Origin: Deltaproteobacteria bacterium
Lineage (GTDB): Bacteria; Desulfobacterota_D; UBA1144; Nemesobacterales; JAJCZQ01
Length of the DNA: 62,546 nucleotides
Direction: 5' to 3'
Assembly (NCBI GenBank): GCA_029262335.1
Contig: JAJCZQ010000033.1
Coordinates: 1 to 62,546 of the forward strand
In this document: positions 1 to 8,115 of the stretch, piece by piece
Layout of the letters: every line of letters begins with the position of its first letter
How positions within the stretch are numbered: position 1 is the stretch's first letter
Notes under the pieces: generated by a model
The model's database searches: none
Told to the model about the DNA's origin: nothing
What the model saw: the letters and a program-made list of their open reading frames with translations, nothing else
Translations under genes and position numbers: made by a program

Positions 1-1
1 C

Positions 2-751
2 TGCAACGAAAACAATTTTTTCGATGTATTTACACCAAATGATACTCATATTTACAATTTGAGAGATATACAGACTAATGACGGAAACCCTTCAGGTGTT
101 ATTTTGCCCGAGAACACATTTGGTTTCATCATTATATCAGCACTTAATGATAATGGCGATCTAGATGAAAGTTTACGCGTTTTAATAGGAAGTTTTCGTG
201 TTTTAGACAATGCCGGTTATGAATATAGAGCAAATTCTGCAGGGTGGAATGACAATAATGAACCCCAAGAAGAATTTAATTTTAACTTTAGTGTAAATAA
301 TGGTGTGTCATTATCAGACGTTATAGTTGTTACAGCAGATCCTAATGAAAGTGCGGGCGAATGGGAATCATCTCCTCTTGATGATTGGTATGGAGTAGAT
401 GTTGATATTTTTGATGCAAATGAAAACCCTTTATCTTGTCGTGATGTAATATTTGCCTGCATTAAGGATGAAAATAGTCCAAATTATCAGGCATTACTAG
501 AGGAACAAGATAGTGATTTATCTGCTAATGTAGCAGCATTTGAATACGGAATAAATGAAGCAATTCCTCACTCCAGAGGTGGAGAACTCCTTTGCCCCGG
601 AAATGTAATTACTGAGGGGTGGGTATTTTTAGAAGAAGAAGACAGTGCCAGTGACAATGATAATACTGCTTATTTTATTGGACTAAATAATGGCAATGGA
701 AGAGGTACAATCGATTCGATATGGCGTCCAAACGATGAAATAGAAGAATAA
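2..751 (+). CDS. Secreted FFDLRDRES/GLNNGNGRG family protein, copy 1 (5' end outside window)
   Basis: The frame is open from the first bases of the window, so the gene begins upstream; the signal peptide and FFDLRDRES motif of its paralogues are not visible here. The visible 249 residues start at a Cys followed by NENNFFD, then THIYNLRDI, TNDGNPSGVILP, a GYEYR motif, LSCRDVIFAC, LLCPGN and the C-terminal GLNNGNGRG. All of these recur in the copies at 2724, 4632, 5875 and 29181. The four conserved Cys and exported paralogues suggest a disulfide-bonded, probably beta-rich extracytoplasmic protein. I do not recognise the family and assign no function. A strong terminator follows. Confidence 0.85.
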   Translation, partial: CNENNFFDVFTPNDTHIYNLRDIQTNDGNPSGVILPENTFGFIIISALNDNGDLDESLRVLIGSFRVLDNAGYEYRANSAGWNDNNEPQEEFNFNFSVNNGVSLSDVIVVTADPNESAGEWESSPLDDWYGVDVDIFDANENPLSCRDVIFACIKDENSPNYQALLEEQDSDLSANVAAFEYGINEAIPHSRGGELLCPGNVITEGWVFLEEEDSASDNDNTAYFIGLNNGNGRGTIDSIWRPNDEIEE

Positions 752-788
752 AGTTTTCGATTTATATTTTCTTATAAAATAAATATTA

Positions 789-819
789 GGGTACTGACCT
801 AGGTCAGTACCCTTTTTTT
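789..819 (+). terminator. Rho-independent terminator
   Basis: A perfect 24-base palindrome (GGGTACTGACCT and its complement, 789-812) is followed by a run of seven T. It ends transcription of the truncated secreted-protein gene and separates it from the lipoprotein gene at 861. Confidence 0.9.
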
Positions 820-860
820 ATGTTCAAAACTAAATACAATTTACACTTAAATTAAATAAC

Positions 861-1703
861 ATGGAGAATTTAAACATTAAGTTTTATTTTTTATTTATTT
901 TTTCTTTTCTATTTATTTTCAGCTGCACACAGCCTGGAGAGAAAAAAAATGATACCGAAAATAAAAAACAAATTGTATCGGTAAACGGGACCACCATATC
1001 AAATGATGATATTAAAAACCAGGACATTGAAGAATTAATAAACAATGAACTTGTCTACCAGGAAGCATTAAGATACGGTGCGGATAAAAAAACGGATGAC
1101 CAGTACAGGAAACATAAATCTGATATTATGTATCACGTTGCTGATGATGATAAGGAATCACTTGAATACCTGGAAGATTACAGGAGAAAGTTAATAAGTG
1201 ACCATTTTAAATACAACATGCTTGTAACTGAAGAAGACCTTGGTGAAGACAGAATAAAAGAATACTACAATGCCAATCTATATAATTATATAAACATTAC
1301 AGTTGATGAAATAATATTCACAGATAAACAACTTGCAGAAGAATTTTTAGATAAAATTAAATCCGGTCAAAAATTTGATGCCCTTAAAAATGAGCTCAAA
1401 AAAAATAACAAAATAAAAGCTGATTTTTATATTATAAATGATCCCTTTTATAAAAATGATATTTACAGGACCGAAGATGGTAAAGTCTATAACGGAATTA
1501 TAGCTAAAAACGGCCAGTTTAGAGTTGTATCCATAAGAGAGAAATTCACCCTTCCTTATAATTCTGTAAAGAAAAACATTAAAGGCAAAGTCCGTACAGA
1601 AATAGGAGAAGAGAAATCAAAGGAACTTATAAAACAATTAAGACAGAACGCAGAAATAGTTTATGTTTCTGATAAAATTGAAAAGCAAAAGAGTCCTAAG
1701 TGA
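861..1703 (+). CDS. SurA/PpiC-like periplasmic lipoprotein with degenerate parvulin domain
   Basis: 280 residues. A hydrophobic signal ends in the lipobox IFSC, so Cys22 is the likely lipidation site. Residues 40-95 resemble the SurA N-terminal chaperone region (VSVNGTTISNDDI, then helices with LINNELVYQEAL). Residues 130-245 match the parvulin layout (YYNANLYNY, then DEIIF, then KSGQKFDALKNEL). The usual active-site His of HILV and the Gly-rich GGDLG stretch are missing, so isomerase activity is doubtful and a chaperone role more likely. The ATG at 861 puts the hydrophobic segment at the N-terminus. The stop is TGA at 1701-1703, and the same frame stays open beyond it into a Cys/His-rich domain (next entry). 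Confidence 0.8.
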   Translation: MENLNIKFYFLFIFSFLFIFSCTQPGEKKNDTENKKQIVSVNGTTISNDDIKNQDIEELINNELVYQEALRYGADKKTDDQYRKHKSDIMYHVADDDKESLEYLEDYRRKLISDHFKYNMLVTEEDLGEDRIKEYYNANLYNYINITVDEIIFTDKQLAEEFLDKIKSGQKFDALKNELKKNNKIKADFYIINDPFYKNDIYRTEDGKVYNGIIAKNGQFRVVSIREKFTLPYNSVKKNIKGKVRTEIGEEKSKELIKQLRQNAEIVYVSDKIEKQKSPK

Positions 1704-2477
1704 AACAATAGCGGTTTACTGGAAGTTACAAAAAACTGTGAGAACATCCCCGATTCATATGCAAGAACTACCTGTTATAAACCTTTCTTTCAGTCCGTTG
1801 TTTTTACCAACTCCGGCGCATATGCTCTGAATCTATCAAAAGAGCTTGAGAGGGACGGTGTTATTAAAGATTGCCATCTTTTTGCACACCACATTGGGGC
1901 TTCTTTACTTGAAAAGCACAACTTCGATGTAAAAAAAGCCTTCAATTCCTGTAGCAAGGAATGTATACAGGGCTGTTACCACGGGGTACTCGAAGATTAT
2001 ATAAGTACCTCAAACTGGAACCCCGAAGAAGTATCAACAAGGGGCGTTGAACTTTGCAAATCAATAACTGATGATAATCTGCTTCTTCGTCAGTGTGTTC
2101 ACGGTCTGGGACACGGCCTTATTGCCAGAAAATTTACACCACTTACGAATGCTACTGATATTTGCAGAAATATAGAGGATCCAAATTTTCAACACGCCTG
2201 CCTAGGCGGGGTGTATATGGAATACATGGATGTCTTTCTTCCTCTAAGTGAAGCTGAACTCGTTGAGCTTGTTCCGGTTGTATGCGATGAAACTGATTCT
2301 TTAAACGATATAGAATTATCCAGCAAGTGTTACCATGCTGTTGGCCAGGGCTTTATGTTTTACAGCGGAAACAATCTGGAAAAAAGTAAAGAGTTATGCA
2401 AGTATGTAAAAAAAGAGTTTATTGAAGAATGTACAAATGCTGCAGAGTTTATGGCTTCCGGACACCATTCACATTAA
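1704..2477 (+). CDS. Cys/His-rich repeat domain, in frame behind the lipoprotein's TGA (readthrough extension or orphaned ORF)
   Basis: Directly after the TGA at 1701-1703 the same frame runs open for 257 codons to TAA. It encodes regularly spaced motifs: DCHLFAHHIG, CIQGCYHGVLE, QCVHGLGHGL, HACLGGVYMEY and KCYHAVGQGF. The same kinds of motif (GCMHGVIAE, CAHAMGHAL, CYHALGTIF) occur in the intact lipoprotein at 7000-8115, so this is a genuine protein domain. There is no in-frame ATG, GTG or TTG before GTG 2211, which is two-thirds through the domain. It is therefore either the C-terminal half of a lipoprotein interrupted by a nonsense codon or reached by UGA readthrough, or the remains of a gene that lost its start. 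Only 2211-2477 could be made by normal initiation. Confidence 0.65.
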   Translation, partial: NNSGLLEVTKNCENIPDSYARTTCYKPFFQSVVFTNSGAYALNLSKELERDGVIKDCHLFAHHIGASLLEKHNFDVKKAFNSCSKECIQGCYHGVLEDYISTSNWNPEEVSTRGVELCKSITDDNLLLRQCVHGLGHGLIARKFTPLTNATDICRNIEDPNFQHACLGGVYMEYMDVFLPLSEAELVELVPVVCDETDSLNDIELSSKCYHAVGQGFMFYSGNNLEKSKELCKYVKKEFIEECTNAAEFMASGHHSH

Positions 2478-2723
2478 CTATATAAAAATTATTATCCATT
2501 TTATAAAAACAAGAACAATAATTATTCTGTCGGGGGTTCGAATTAGGTCTTTGTCTACCGGAATATTCTATCAAAATAAAAATTTTATCTTTCTTATTTA
2601 GCGTTAGTAATATTGTGCCCTAGTATTCCCATCGCCCGATTAAACTGAAAAATTGATTTAGATATATCTGGATTTATTTAATAAAAAAATTTAAACTTAG
2701 AGACCAAATTATGGAGGATCTTA
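2478..2723. other. AT-rich intergenic spacer
   Basis: No ORF, hairpin with T-run or recognisable promoter stands out here. A GGAGG ribosome site (about 2712-2716) lies close upstream of the ATG at 2724 and fixes that start. Confidence 0.5.
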
Positions 2724-3725
2724 ATGATTAGAAATATTTTACTTGCAGTAATATTAATGTTGCCTTTGATTTTTGTTAATAACGCTGGGGCCGGTGATGT
2801 AGGAATTTTTAACACTGACTATGGTGACCGCCAGCTTATAGGATTTTTTGATCTTAGGGACAGAGAATCATTTATACAGATAACAAATACAGATAACACC
2901 TCTTTCAACAGAACTATCCATATTCAGTTTTTTGATGTTGGTAATAACTGCAACGAGAACAATTTCTTTGACAATTATACGCAAAACGACACCCACCTAT
3001 ACAACGTACGGGATATTGTCACAAATGATGGTAACCCGCCGGGAGTTATTTTACCTGACGATGCTTATGGAATATTTGTGGCTACTTATATAATTGAACC
3101 TATCTCCCCACCAGCACCTCCACAGATGCTTCCACCTGCTATGATTGGAAATGTCAGAATTGAAGACAACAACGGATATGAATACAGGACCAACCTTGTG
3201 GGTACGGATACATCACGGGAACAAGAGTTTGGAATATATACATTCAATTTTAACAGTCTTGGTAATGTGACAGTTTCTGATATTGTTGGAATTGCCCTGG
3301 ACAATACCCAATCCTTTGCTTTCCCCGGTGAAGTTTTTGCAGCCGATATTGTAAATACCTGGGTCAGTTTTGACATAGATATTTACAATGAAGACGAAGT
3401 CCCTTTTTCATGCAGAAATGTAATATTTGCATGCACTGACCAGGATAATCCTCAACTTCCTGCCCTGCTTGAAGAATCAGGGGATGCAAGTGTTGCCAGC
3501 TTTGAATATGGCATAAATAATTCGATTCCTCACAGTAAGGGCGGTGAACTTCTTTGTCCGGGCAACACAATATCTGACGGGCTTGTAAGGTTAACAGAAA
3601 TATCGCTTGGTGAAGATACAGACCCTATATACTTTATTTTTGCCGGGCTTAATAATGGCAACGGAAGAGGAAGTATAGATTCCATATGGAACCAAAGCAA
3701 TTTTACTTTGTTTAGTCTAGATTAA
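2724..3725 (+). CDS. Secreted FFDLRDRES/GLNNGNGRG family protein, copy 2
   Basis: 333 residues with a signal peptide of about 23 residues (MIRNILLAVILMLPLIFVNN, then AGAG). The family landmarks follow in order: FFDLRDRESFIQITN (about 40-55), a Cys with NENNFFD, HLYNVRDIVTNDGNPPGVILP, GYEYRTN, SDIVGI, FSCRNVIFAC, SFEYGINNSIPHSKGGELLCPGN and GLNNGNGRGSIDSIW. A proline-rich insertion (PISPPAPPQMLPP) interrupts the middle. A GGAGG lies just before the ATG. The family is unnamed as far as I know; the secretion signal and four conserved Cys point to a folded extracellular or periplasmic protein. No catalytic motif is evident. Confidence 0.88.
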   Translation: MIRNILLAVILMLPLIFVNNAGAGDVGIFNTDYGDRQLIGFFDLRDRESFIQITNTDNTSFNRTIHIQFFDVGNNCNENNFFDNYTQNDTHLYNVRDIVTNDGNPPGVILPDDAYGIFVATYIIEPISPPAPPQMLPPAMIGNVRIEDNNGYEYRTNLVGTDTSREQEFGIYTFNFNSLGNVTVSDIVGIALDNTQSFAFPGEVFAADIVNTWVSFDIDIYNEDEVPFSCRNVIFACTDQDNPQLPALLEESGDASVASFEYGINNSIPHSKGGELLCPGNTISDGLVRLTEISLGEDTDPIYFIFAGLNNGNGRGSIDSIWNQSNFTLFSLD

Positions 3726-3746
3726 TATTAATTAAAAAAAAGTTAT

Positions 3747-3786
3747 AAAGGGAGAAATGTTTTTTAAACTTTTCTCCCTTTTTTTA
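3747..3786 (+). terminator. Rho-independent terminator
   Basis: The stem AAAGGGAGAAA (3747-3757) pairs with TTTCTCCCTTT (from 3771) and is followed by a T-run. It ends the secreted-protein gene at 2724-3725. Confidence 0.9.
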
Positions 3787-3867
3787 TTCAAGTTTTTAAT
3801 TATTTCCCCGAAATTTACTAAAAATTTAATCTTTTCAAGATAAAAATACATGTAACACTTCTTTAAT

Positions 3868-4590
3868 ATGCCCCAAAATACTGCAAGCTATTACAAAGAG
3901 TTAAAGTTACCTCTCAAAATTCAAATACTTATATTAATTACCCCAATTATATTGGTAGGCATTTTTAGCTACTATCTGTTTTATACTGATACTTCCACTT
4001 TTTATAAGTATATGAGAAAGGAAAACCAGCCTGTCGAACTGATTACCTTCTTTATATTATTTTTGGCTTCGCTGACTGCTTTTATATTTTCTTACAGGCT
4101 TATGATTTCAGGTATAAAGTTTTCAGGTTTATTTTATTTTATATTCGCTGCAGGCCTTTTATTTGTGACAATGGAAGAAATTTCCTGGGGCCAGTGGTTT
4201 TTTAAATTTTCCACACCTGACTATTTAAGTGGAATAAATAAGCAAAATGAATTCAATTTACATAATATTGTAATTGTTAACATTACTTTCGAACTGCTTA
4301 GAATCTTATTCGGCCTTGGTGGATTAATAAGTATATTCCTGGCAAGATTTAAGAGATTTATATACCTTTCTTCTCCCTTATCCATGGCAAGTTGGTATTT
4401 AATAATTCTTTTATTTGCATCACTGGATTTTTACAACTGGTTTGATGCCTCGTACAGGGGATTATACGAAGGAAACATATTTTGGTTTGCAGCAAAATTT
4501 ACGGAATTTCTTGAACTGCTTATTTCAATAAGCGCATTTCTTTTTATTTGGTTTAACTATAAAAAATTAACAAAAAAAAGGCCCGAATGA
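3868..4590 (+). CDS. Uncharacterised polytopic membrane protein with EEISWGQ motif
   Basis: 240 residues with about six hydrophobic segments (roughly 15-38, 52-77, 80-100, 135-155, 167-188, 212-230). At the end of the third lies EEISWGQWFF, followed by TPDYL, NKQNEFNLHN. This EEISWGQ...NLHN signature recurs in conserved membrane proteins of unknown function in diverse bacteria. The paired Glu and the Trp/His at a membrane face could be functional, but no reaction is known to me. The ATG at 3868 has no good ribosome site. The stop codon lies inside the terminator of the convergent gene. Confidence 0.75.
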   Translation: MPQNTASYYKELKLPLKIQILILITPIILVGIFSYYLFYTDTSTFYKYMRKENQPVELITFFILFLASLTAFIFSYRLMISGIKFSGLFYFIFAAGLLFVTMEEISWGQWFFKFSTPDYLSGINKQNEFNLHNIVIVNITFELLRILFGLGGLISIFLARFKRFIYLSSPLSMASWYLIILLFASLDFYNWFDASYRGLYEGNIFWFAAKFTEFLELLISISAFLFIWFNYKKLTKKRPE

Positions 4591-4607
4591 AATAATCATA
4601 CGGGCCT
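4572..4607 (-). terminator. Rho-independent terminator of the minus-strand gene 4632-5765
   Basis: AGGCCCG (4579-4585) pairs with CGGGCCT (4601-4607). On the minus strand the stem is followed by a run of T (A-run at 4573-4579 on plus). The plus-strand gene's last codons and its TGA lie inside the hairpin, so the two convergent genes share these bases. Confidence 0.8.
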
Positions 4608-4631
4608 GTAAATTATTATATATTTTAATGA

Positions 4632-5765
4632 TTAGCCGGGACCCATCATAAGACCCAGTATCCTGTTGTTCGGTGCCCAGAAAGAATCCATACTTCCTCT
4701 TCCGTTGCCGTTATTAAGCCCAACATAACCAATAAAGAAATTGCCTTCAGTAAAAGTAGGTGCAATGTTAATAGGGTCTAGTGTTACTATTCCCTCGGAA
4801 ATAATATTTCCGGGGCAAAGAAGCTCACCGCCCTTACTGTGAAGAATCGAATTATTTATTCCGTATTCAAAACTTGCCACACTTGCATCACCGGAAAACT
4901 CAAGTAGCTCCTGAAGCCTTGGGTTGTCCTGGTCAACACAGGAAAAGATTATATTCCTGCAGGAAAAAGGCACTTCATTGAGGTCATATATATCAATGTC
5001 CATAGCAACAAAATTATCAGTGATATTTGAAATATCTACTTCGCCATTTTCGGTAAAAATACCATTAACCTGTATACCAACTACATCTGAAAGCGTTACT
5101 CCACCCTTGGTATTATAGTTAAAGCTATATTCGTTATCGCCAAAAAAACCAAAACCTGTTTGCTGATCTAAATTTGAAATACCAGCAGCATTTGTACGGT
5201 ATTCATAACCGAGGTCATCAACTACACGAAAATTACCGATCAAACTTCCCGGACCTTCAACTATAGGTCCGCCTTCGCTTATAACCTGTGATACTACAAC
5301 AACTCCGTAAGCATTTTCAGGAAGTACTACTCCTGAGGGGTCTCCGTCATTGGTAAGAATATCTCTTAAGTTGTATACGTGCGTGTCGTTAGGGGTAAAA
5401 ACATCAAAGAAATTGTTTTCAATACAGTCATTGCCAACATTAAATACCTGGACATGTATTGTGATGTTTTCATTAAAAGTAGATCCATCGGGGTTATTAA
5501 CGTTAGTTACCTGGAAAAATGACTCTCTGTCTCTTAAATCAAAAAAAGCATATAGCTGGAAAGGGTCATGGTCAGTAGAACTTATGCTGGTAGGACACCC
5601 GATGCCATATCTTCCGTCCCCACCACGAAAGTTACCACATGATGAAGGTGGAGGTAAAGGTACTGGATCCATCAATACTCCGGCATTTACATTAGATTCA
5701 AAAGTTGTTGGAAAAACAAACAATAAAGCTATTAAACTTATAGAAAATACATTTTTTAGATTCAT
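4632..5765 (-). CDS. Secreted FFDLRDRES/GLNNGNGRG family protein, copy 3
   Basis: 377 residues from the ATG at 5765; a TTG one codon earlier would sit too close to the AAGGAGGA site. The signal peptide ends near SNVNAG. A copy-specific insert with PVPLPPPSSCGNFRGG and a Gly-rich GGDGRYGIGCP segment adds two extra Cys before AFFDLRDRESFFQVTN. The common core follows: DCIENNFFDVF, HVYNLRDILTNDGDPSGVVLP, GYEYRTNAAG, FSCRNIIFSC, GGELLCPGN and GLNNGNGRGSMDSFWAPNN. It is very close to the tandem copy at 5875-6909, including its 5' leader, which points to a recent tandem duplication. Function unknown. Confidence 0.88.
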   Translation of the reverse strand: MNLKNVFSISLIALLFVFPTTFESNVNAGVLMDPVPLPPPSSCGNFRGGDGRYGIGCPTSISSTDHDPFQLYAFFDLRDRESFFQVTNVNNPDGSTFNENITIHVQVFNVGNDCIENNFFDVFTPNDTHVYNLRDILTNDGDPSGVVLPENAYGVVVVSQVISEGGPIVEGPGSLIGNFRVVDDLGYEYRTNAAGISNLDQQTGFGFFGDNEYSFNYNTKGGVTLSDVVGIQVNGIFTENGEVDISNITDNFVAMDIDIYDLNEVPFSCRNIIFSCVDQDNPRLQELLEFSGDASVASFEYGINNSILHSKGGELLCPGNIISEGIVTLDPINIAPTFTEGNFFIGYVGLNNGNGRGSMDSFWAPNNRILGLMMGPG

Positions 5766-5786
5766 CAAATTCCTCCTTAAGAAATT
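5761..5786 (-). repeat. Duplicated start and ribosome-site leader (copy A)
   Basis: These 26 bases, covering the start codon, AAGGAGGA and the bases before it, are identical to 6905-6930 in front of the neighbouring paralogue. The tandem duplication evidently included the translation start region. Confidence 0.75.
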
Positions 5787-5794
5787 GCATAAAA

Positions 5795-5800
5795 ATTATA
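5795..5800 (-). promoter_or_regulatory. Putative -10 element for gene 4632-5765
   Basis: A perfect TATAAT on the minus strand lies about 30 bases before the start codon. No convincing -35 is present, and the AT-rich background makes this tentative. Confidence 0.35.
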
Positions 5801-5815
5801 CTGTAAATTAGATAT

Positions 5816-5851
5816 AAAAAAAACCCTGATTATTACTAACCAGGGGTTTTA
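5816..5851 (-). terminator. Rho-independent terminator of gene 5875-6909
   Basis: AAACCCTG (5821-5828) pairs with CAGGGGTTT (5841-5849). Read on the minus strand, the stem runs into eight T. It separates the two tandem secreted paralogues, so each has its own transcription unit. Confidence 0.85.
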
Positions 5852-5874
5852 TAAATTAAGTCTAATTTGTTTTA

Positions 5875-6909
5875 CTAGTTATCTATCGTATTATTAGGTG
5901 CCCAGAAAGAGTCCATGCTTCCCCTTCCATTACCGTTATTAAGTCCTGCATATCCTACAAAAAAGGATGATTCACTCGCATCACCTACACCGATAGGTCT
6001 CAATGTAACTATACCTTCCGTATTAACGTTATTGGGGCAAAGTAGTTCAGCTCCTTTACTGTTGGGAATTACTTCATTTATCCCGTATTCAAAACTTGCA
6101 ACACTTGCATCACCTGAATCTTCTAGAAGCTCCTGGAGTCTCGGGTTGTCCTGGTCAACACAGGCAAATATTACGTTCCTACATGAAAAAGGTACTTCAT
6201 TGAGGTCATAAAGATTAATGTCCATGGCTACATAATTGTCAGTAATATTTGAGATATCCACTTCTCCATCTTCTTCACCCACACTTGCAACCTGTATACC
6301 AACTACATCTGATAGTGTTACTCCGCCTTTAGTATTATAGTTAAAGCTATAAACATTTGGAAAACCACCTGTTTGCCTGCCCATTCTACTGTAGATACCA
6401 GCTGCGTTTGTTCTGTATTCATAACCCTCGTCATCAACAACCCTAAAGTTGCCAACTATACTTCCGGGACCATCTACAATTCCAGCACCTTCCCCAACAA
6501 CCTGGGACACTACTACTACCCCGTATGCATTTTCAGGAAGAACCACGCCCGCAGGCCTTGTATCATTAGTTAAAATATCTCTAAGGTTATAGACATGTGT
6601 ATCATTAGGTGTGTAAACATCAAAGAAATTGTTTTCAATACAGTCGTTTCCAACGTTAAAAATCTGTACATGCACTGTAATGTTTTCATTGAAGGTACTA
6701 CCGTTAGCATTGTTTACGTTTGTCACCTGGAAAAAAGACTCCCTGTCTCTTAGGTCAAAAAAAGCATAAAGCTGGAAGGGGTCTGAATCTGTCCCACTCT
6801 GGTTAGTCTGACAACCCTTACAGAATGCACCAGCATTGGCGCCAAAAGAAGCCGGGACAACAAATAACAAAGCTAAAATAATTATTGATAATAGTTTTTT
6901 TAAATTCAT
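5875..6909 (-). CDS. Secreted FFDLRDRES/GLNNGNGRG family protein, copy 4
   Basis: 344 residues from the ATG at 6909, chosen over the adjacent TTG because of AAGGAGGA spacing. The signal peptide is MNLKKLLSIIILALLFVVPA, ending near ANAGA, followed by a short FCKGCQ segment with two Cys. The core contains AFFDLRDRESFFQVTN, DCIENNFFDVY, HVYNLRDILTNDTRPAGVVLP, GYEYRTNAAG, SDVVGIQV, FSCRNVIFAC, AELLCPNN and GLNNGNGRGSMDSFW. It is the closest relative of copy 3 next door. It ends in TAG, showing that amber is a normal stop in this genome. Function unknown; exported. Confidence 0.88.
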   Translation of the reverse strand: MNLKKLLSIIILALLFVVPASFGANAGAFCKGCQTNQSGTDSDPFQLYAFFDLRDRESFFQVTNVNNANGSTFNENITVHVQIFNVGNDCIENNFFDVYTPNDTHVYNLRDILTNDTRPAGVVLPENAYGVVVVSQVVGEGAGIVDGPGSIVGNFRVVDDEGYEYRTNAAGIYSRMGRQTGGFPNVYSFNYNTKGGVTLSDVVGIQVASVGEEDGEVDISNITDNYVAMDINLYDLNEVPFSCRNVIFACVDQDNPRLQELLEDSGDASVASFEYGINEVIPNSKGAELLCPNNVNTEGIVTLRPIGVGDASESSFFVGYAGLNNGNGRGSMDSFWAPNNTIDN

Positions 6910-6930
6910 CAAATTCCTCCTTAAGAAATT
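6905..6930 (-). repeat. Duplicated start and ribosome-site leader (copy B)
   Basis: Identical over 26 bases to 5761-5786, spanning the start codon and AAGGAGGA of the tandem paralogue. Confidence 0.75.
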
Positions 6931-6937
6931 TAGGGCT

Positions 6938-6946
6938 ATTATACCA
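6938..6946 (-). promoter_or_regulatory. Putative extended -10 promoter for gene 5875-6909
   Basis: Minus-strand TGGTATAAT matches an extended -10 (TGnTATAAT). It lies about 30 bases before the ATG at 6909, leaving a short leader that holds only the ribosome site. Confidence 0.5.
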
Positions 6947-6999
6947 GATTTTTTAAATTATAATAGACAGTTAGATATTATTATTTAAATTAATTCCTG

Positions 7000-8115
7000 A
7001 TGAATAGAAAATATTTTCATTTATTTATTTTTGTGATTTGTATAGGATCAATTTTGGTATCCTGCTCGGAAGAGAACGATGCTCCGGAAAAGATTGATAA
7101 TGACTTCCAGGCAGAAATGGGGACTGATGAAAAAATTCTTGAATTAAAAACATGGCAGGAAGCTGATCCCAGTATTAAATCGAGTTTTCTTAATGATTAT
7201 AAAACTAATACCACTGAAAGACGTGAGACCTTCGAAAACTATTACAAAACCATTGGTCCTAAGGCATTTCTTGATTTTTTAGAGGATAAATATGCAAAGT
7301 GCCACAACGAGTCCCATCCTGTAGGCAAAACCATATACAAAAAAGAGCAGGACGTAATAAAATCCCTTCGCATCTGCGCCAACAGGTGTACAAACGGCTG
7401 TATGCACGGCGTAATAGCCGAAGCGTACGGTGGTAAGGATTTTGGCCAGGTTGTAACTGAGATGAAAAAATTCTGCACAAGCGGCGAAATGGCTGAAATG
7501 CACAAACCAGGAAACTGCGCCCATGCAATGGGGCATGCACTTATGCTGCTCAACAGCTATGAACTTGGCAAATCTATAGAAGGGTGCAATAAGTTTGATA
7601 CTCCCGCAATGTCATATTACTGCTCTACAGGTGTATTTATGGAATTTAGCGACAAACTGATACTGCAGGAAGAGCTTGGGCTCTGCGGTACTGTAAACAG
7701 GACCGGACTCCATTATCCATGTGATACATATACCGATTACCCGGCTGCATGTTACAGGTACACACTAAACCATATTGCTAGAGACCTTGGGGGTAATACC
7801 GGTGGACTGGTAAATGAATGCAAAAAACTCTCAACACGTCAACGGCTTGGTTGTTATCACGCCCTCGGAACTATTTTTTCACCATCTATCAGGAAAAACC
7901 CCAAACTTATAAACTCTGTCTGTATGCAGGGCAGCCATGACGAAAAAATAATCTGTATTGAAGGAGTTATAGAAAAGCTTGCAGATTATAATGAAGACGA
8001 AGCTATGAATGTCTGTTATTTTACCGAGGGAAAATACCGCGAGGTATGCGAATCAGCTGCAAAGGAAAAGATGTACCGGCTGGATAAACCCTCAATAGGT
8101 CTATATACCAACTAG
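7000..8115 (+). CDS. Cys/His-rich repeat lipoprotein
   Basis: 371 residues. The signal ends in the lipobox VSCS, with Cys22 as the lipid anchor. After a charged linker (about 25-95) come repeating units, each opening with Cys or Cys-His and containing small residues: KCHNESHPVG, GCMHGVIAE, NCAHAMGHAL, YYCSTGVFMEF, CYRYTLNHI, CYHALGTIF and ICIEGVIEKL. About 18 Cys and several paired His suggest a disulfide-stapled helical solenoid or metal binding; neither is shown. The related domain at 1704-2477 is on a SurA-like carrier instead. The end overlaps the convergent methyltransferase gene by four bases. Function unknown. Confidence 0.82.
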   Translation: MNRKYFHLFIFVICIGSILVSCSEENDAPEKIDNDFQAEMGTDEKILELKTWQEADPSIKSSFLNDYKTNTTERRETFENYYKTIGPKAFLDFLEDKYAKCHNESHPVGKTIYKKEQDVIKSLRICANRCTNGCMHGVIAEAYGGKDFGQVVTEMKKFCTSGEMAEMHKPGNCAHAMGHALMLLNSYELGKSIEGCNKFDTPAMSYYCSTGVFMEFSDKLILQEELGLCGTVNRTGLHYPCDTYTDYPAACYRYTLNHIARDLGGNTGGLVNECKKLSTRQRLGCYHALGTIFSPSIRKNPKLINSVCMQGSHDEKIICIEGVIEKLADYNEDEAMNVCYFTEGKYREVCESAAKEKMYRLDKPSIGLYTN

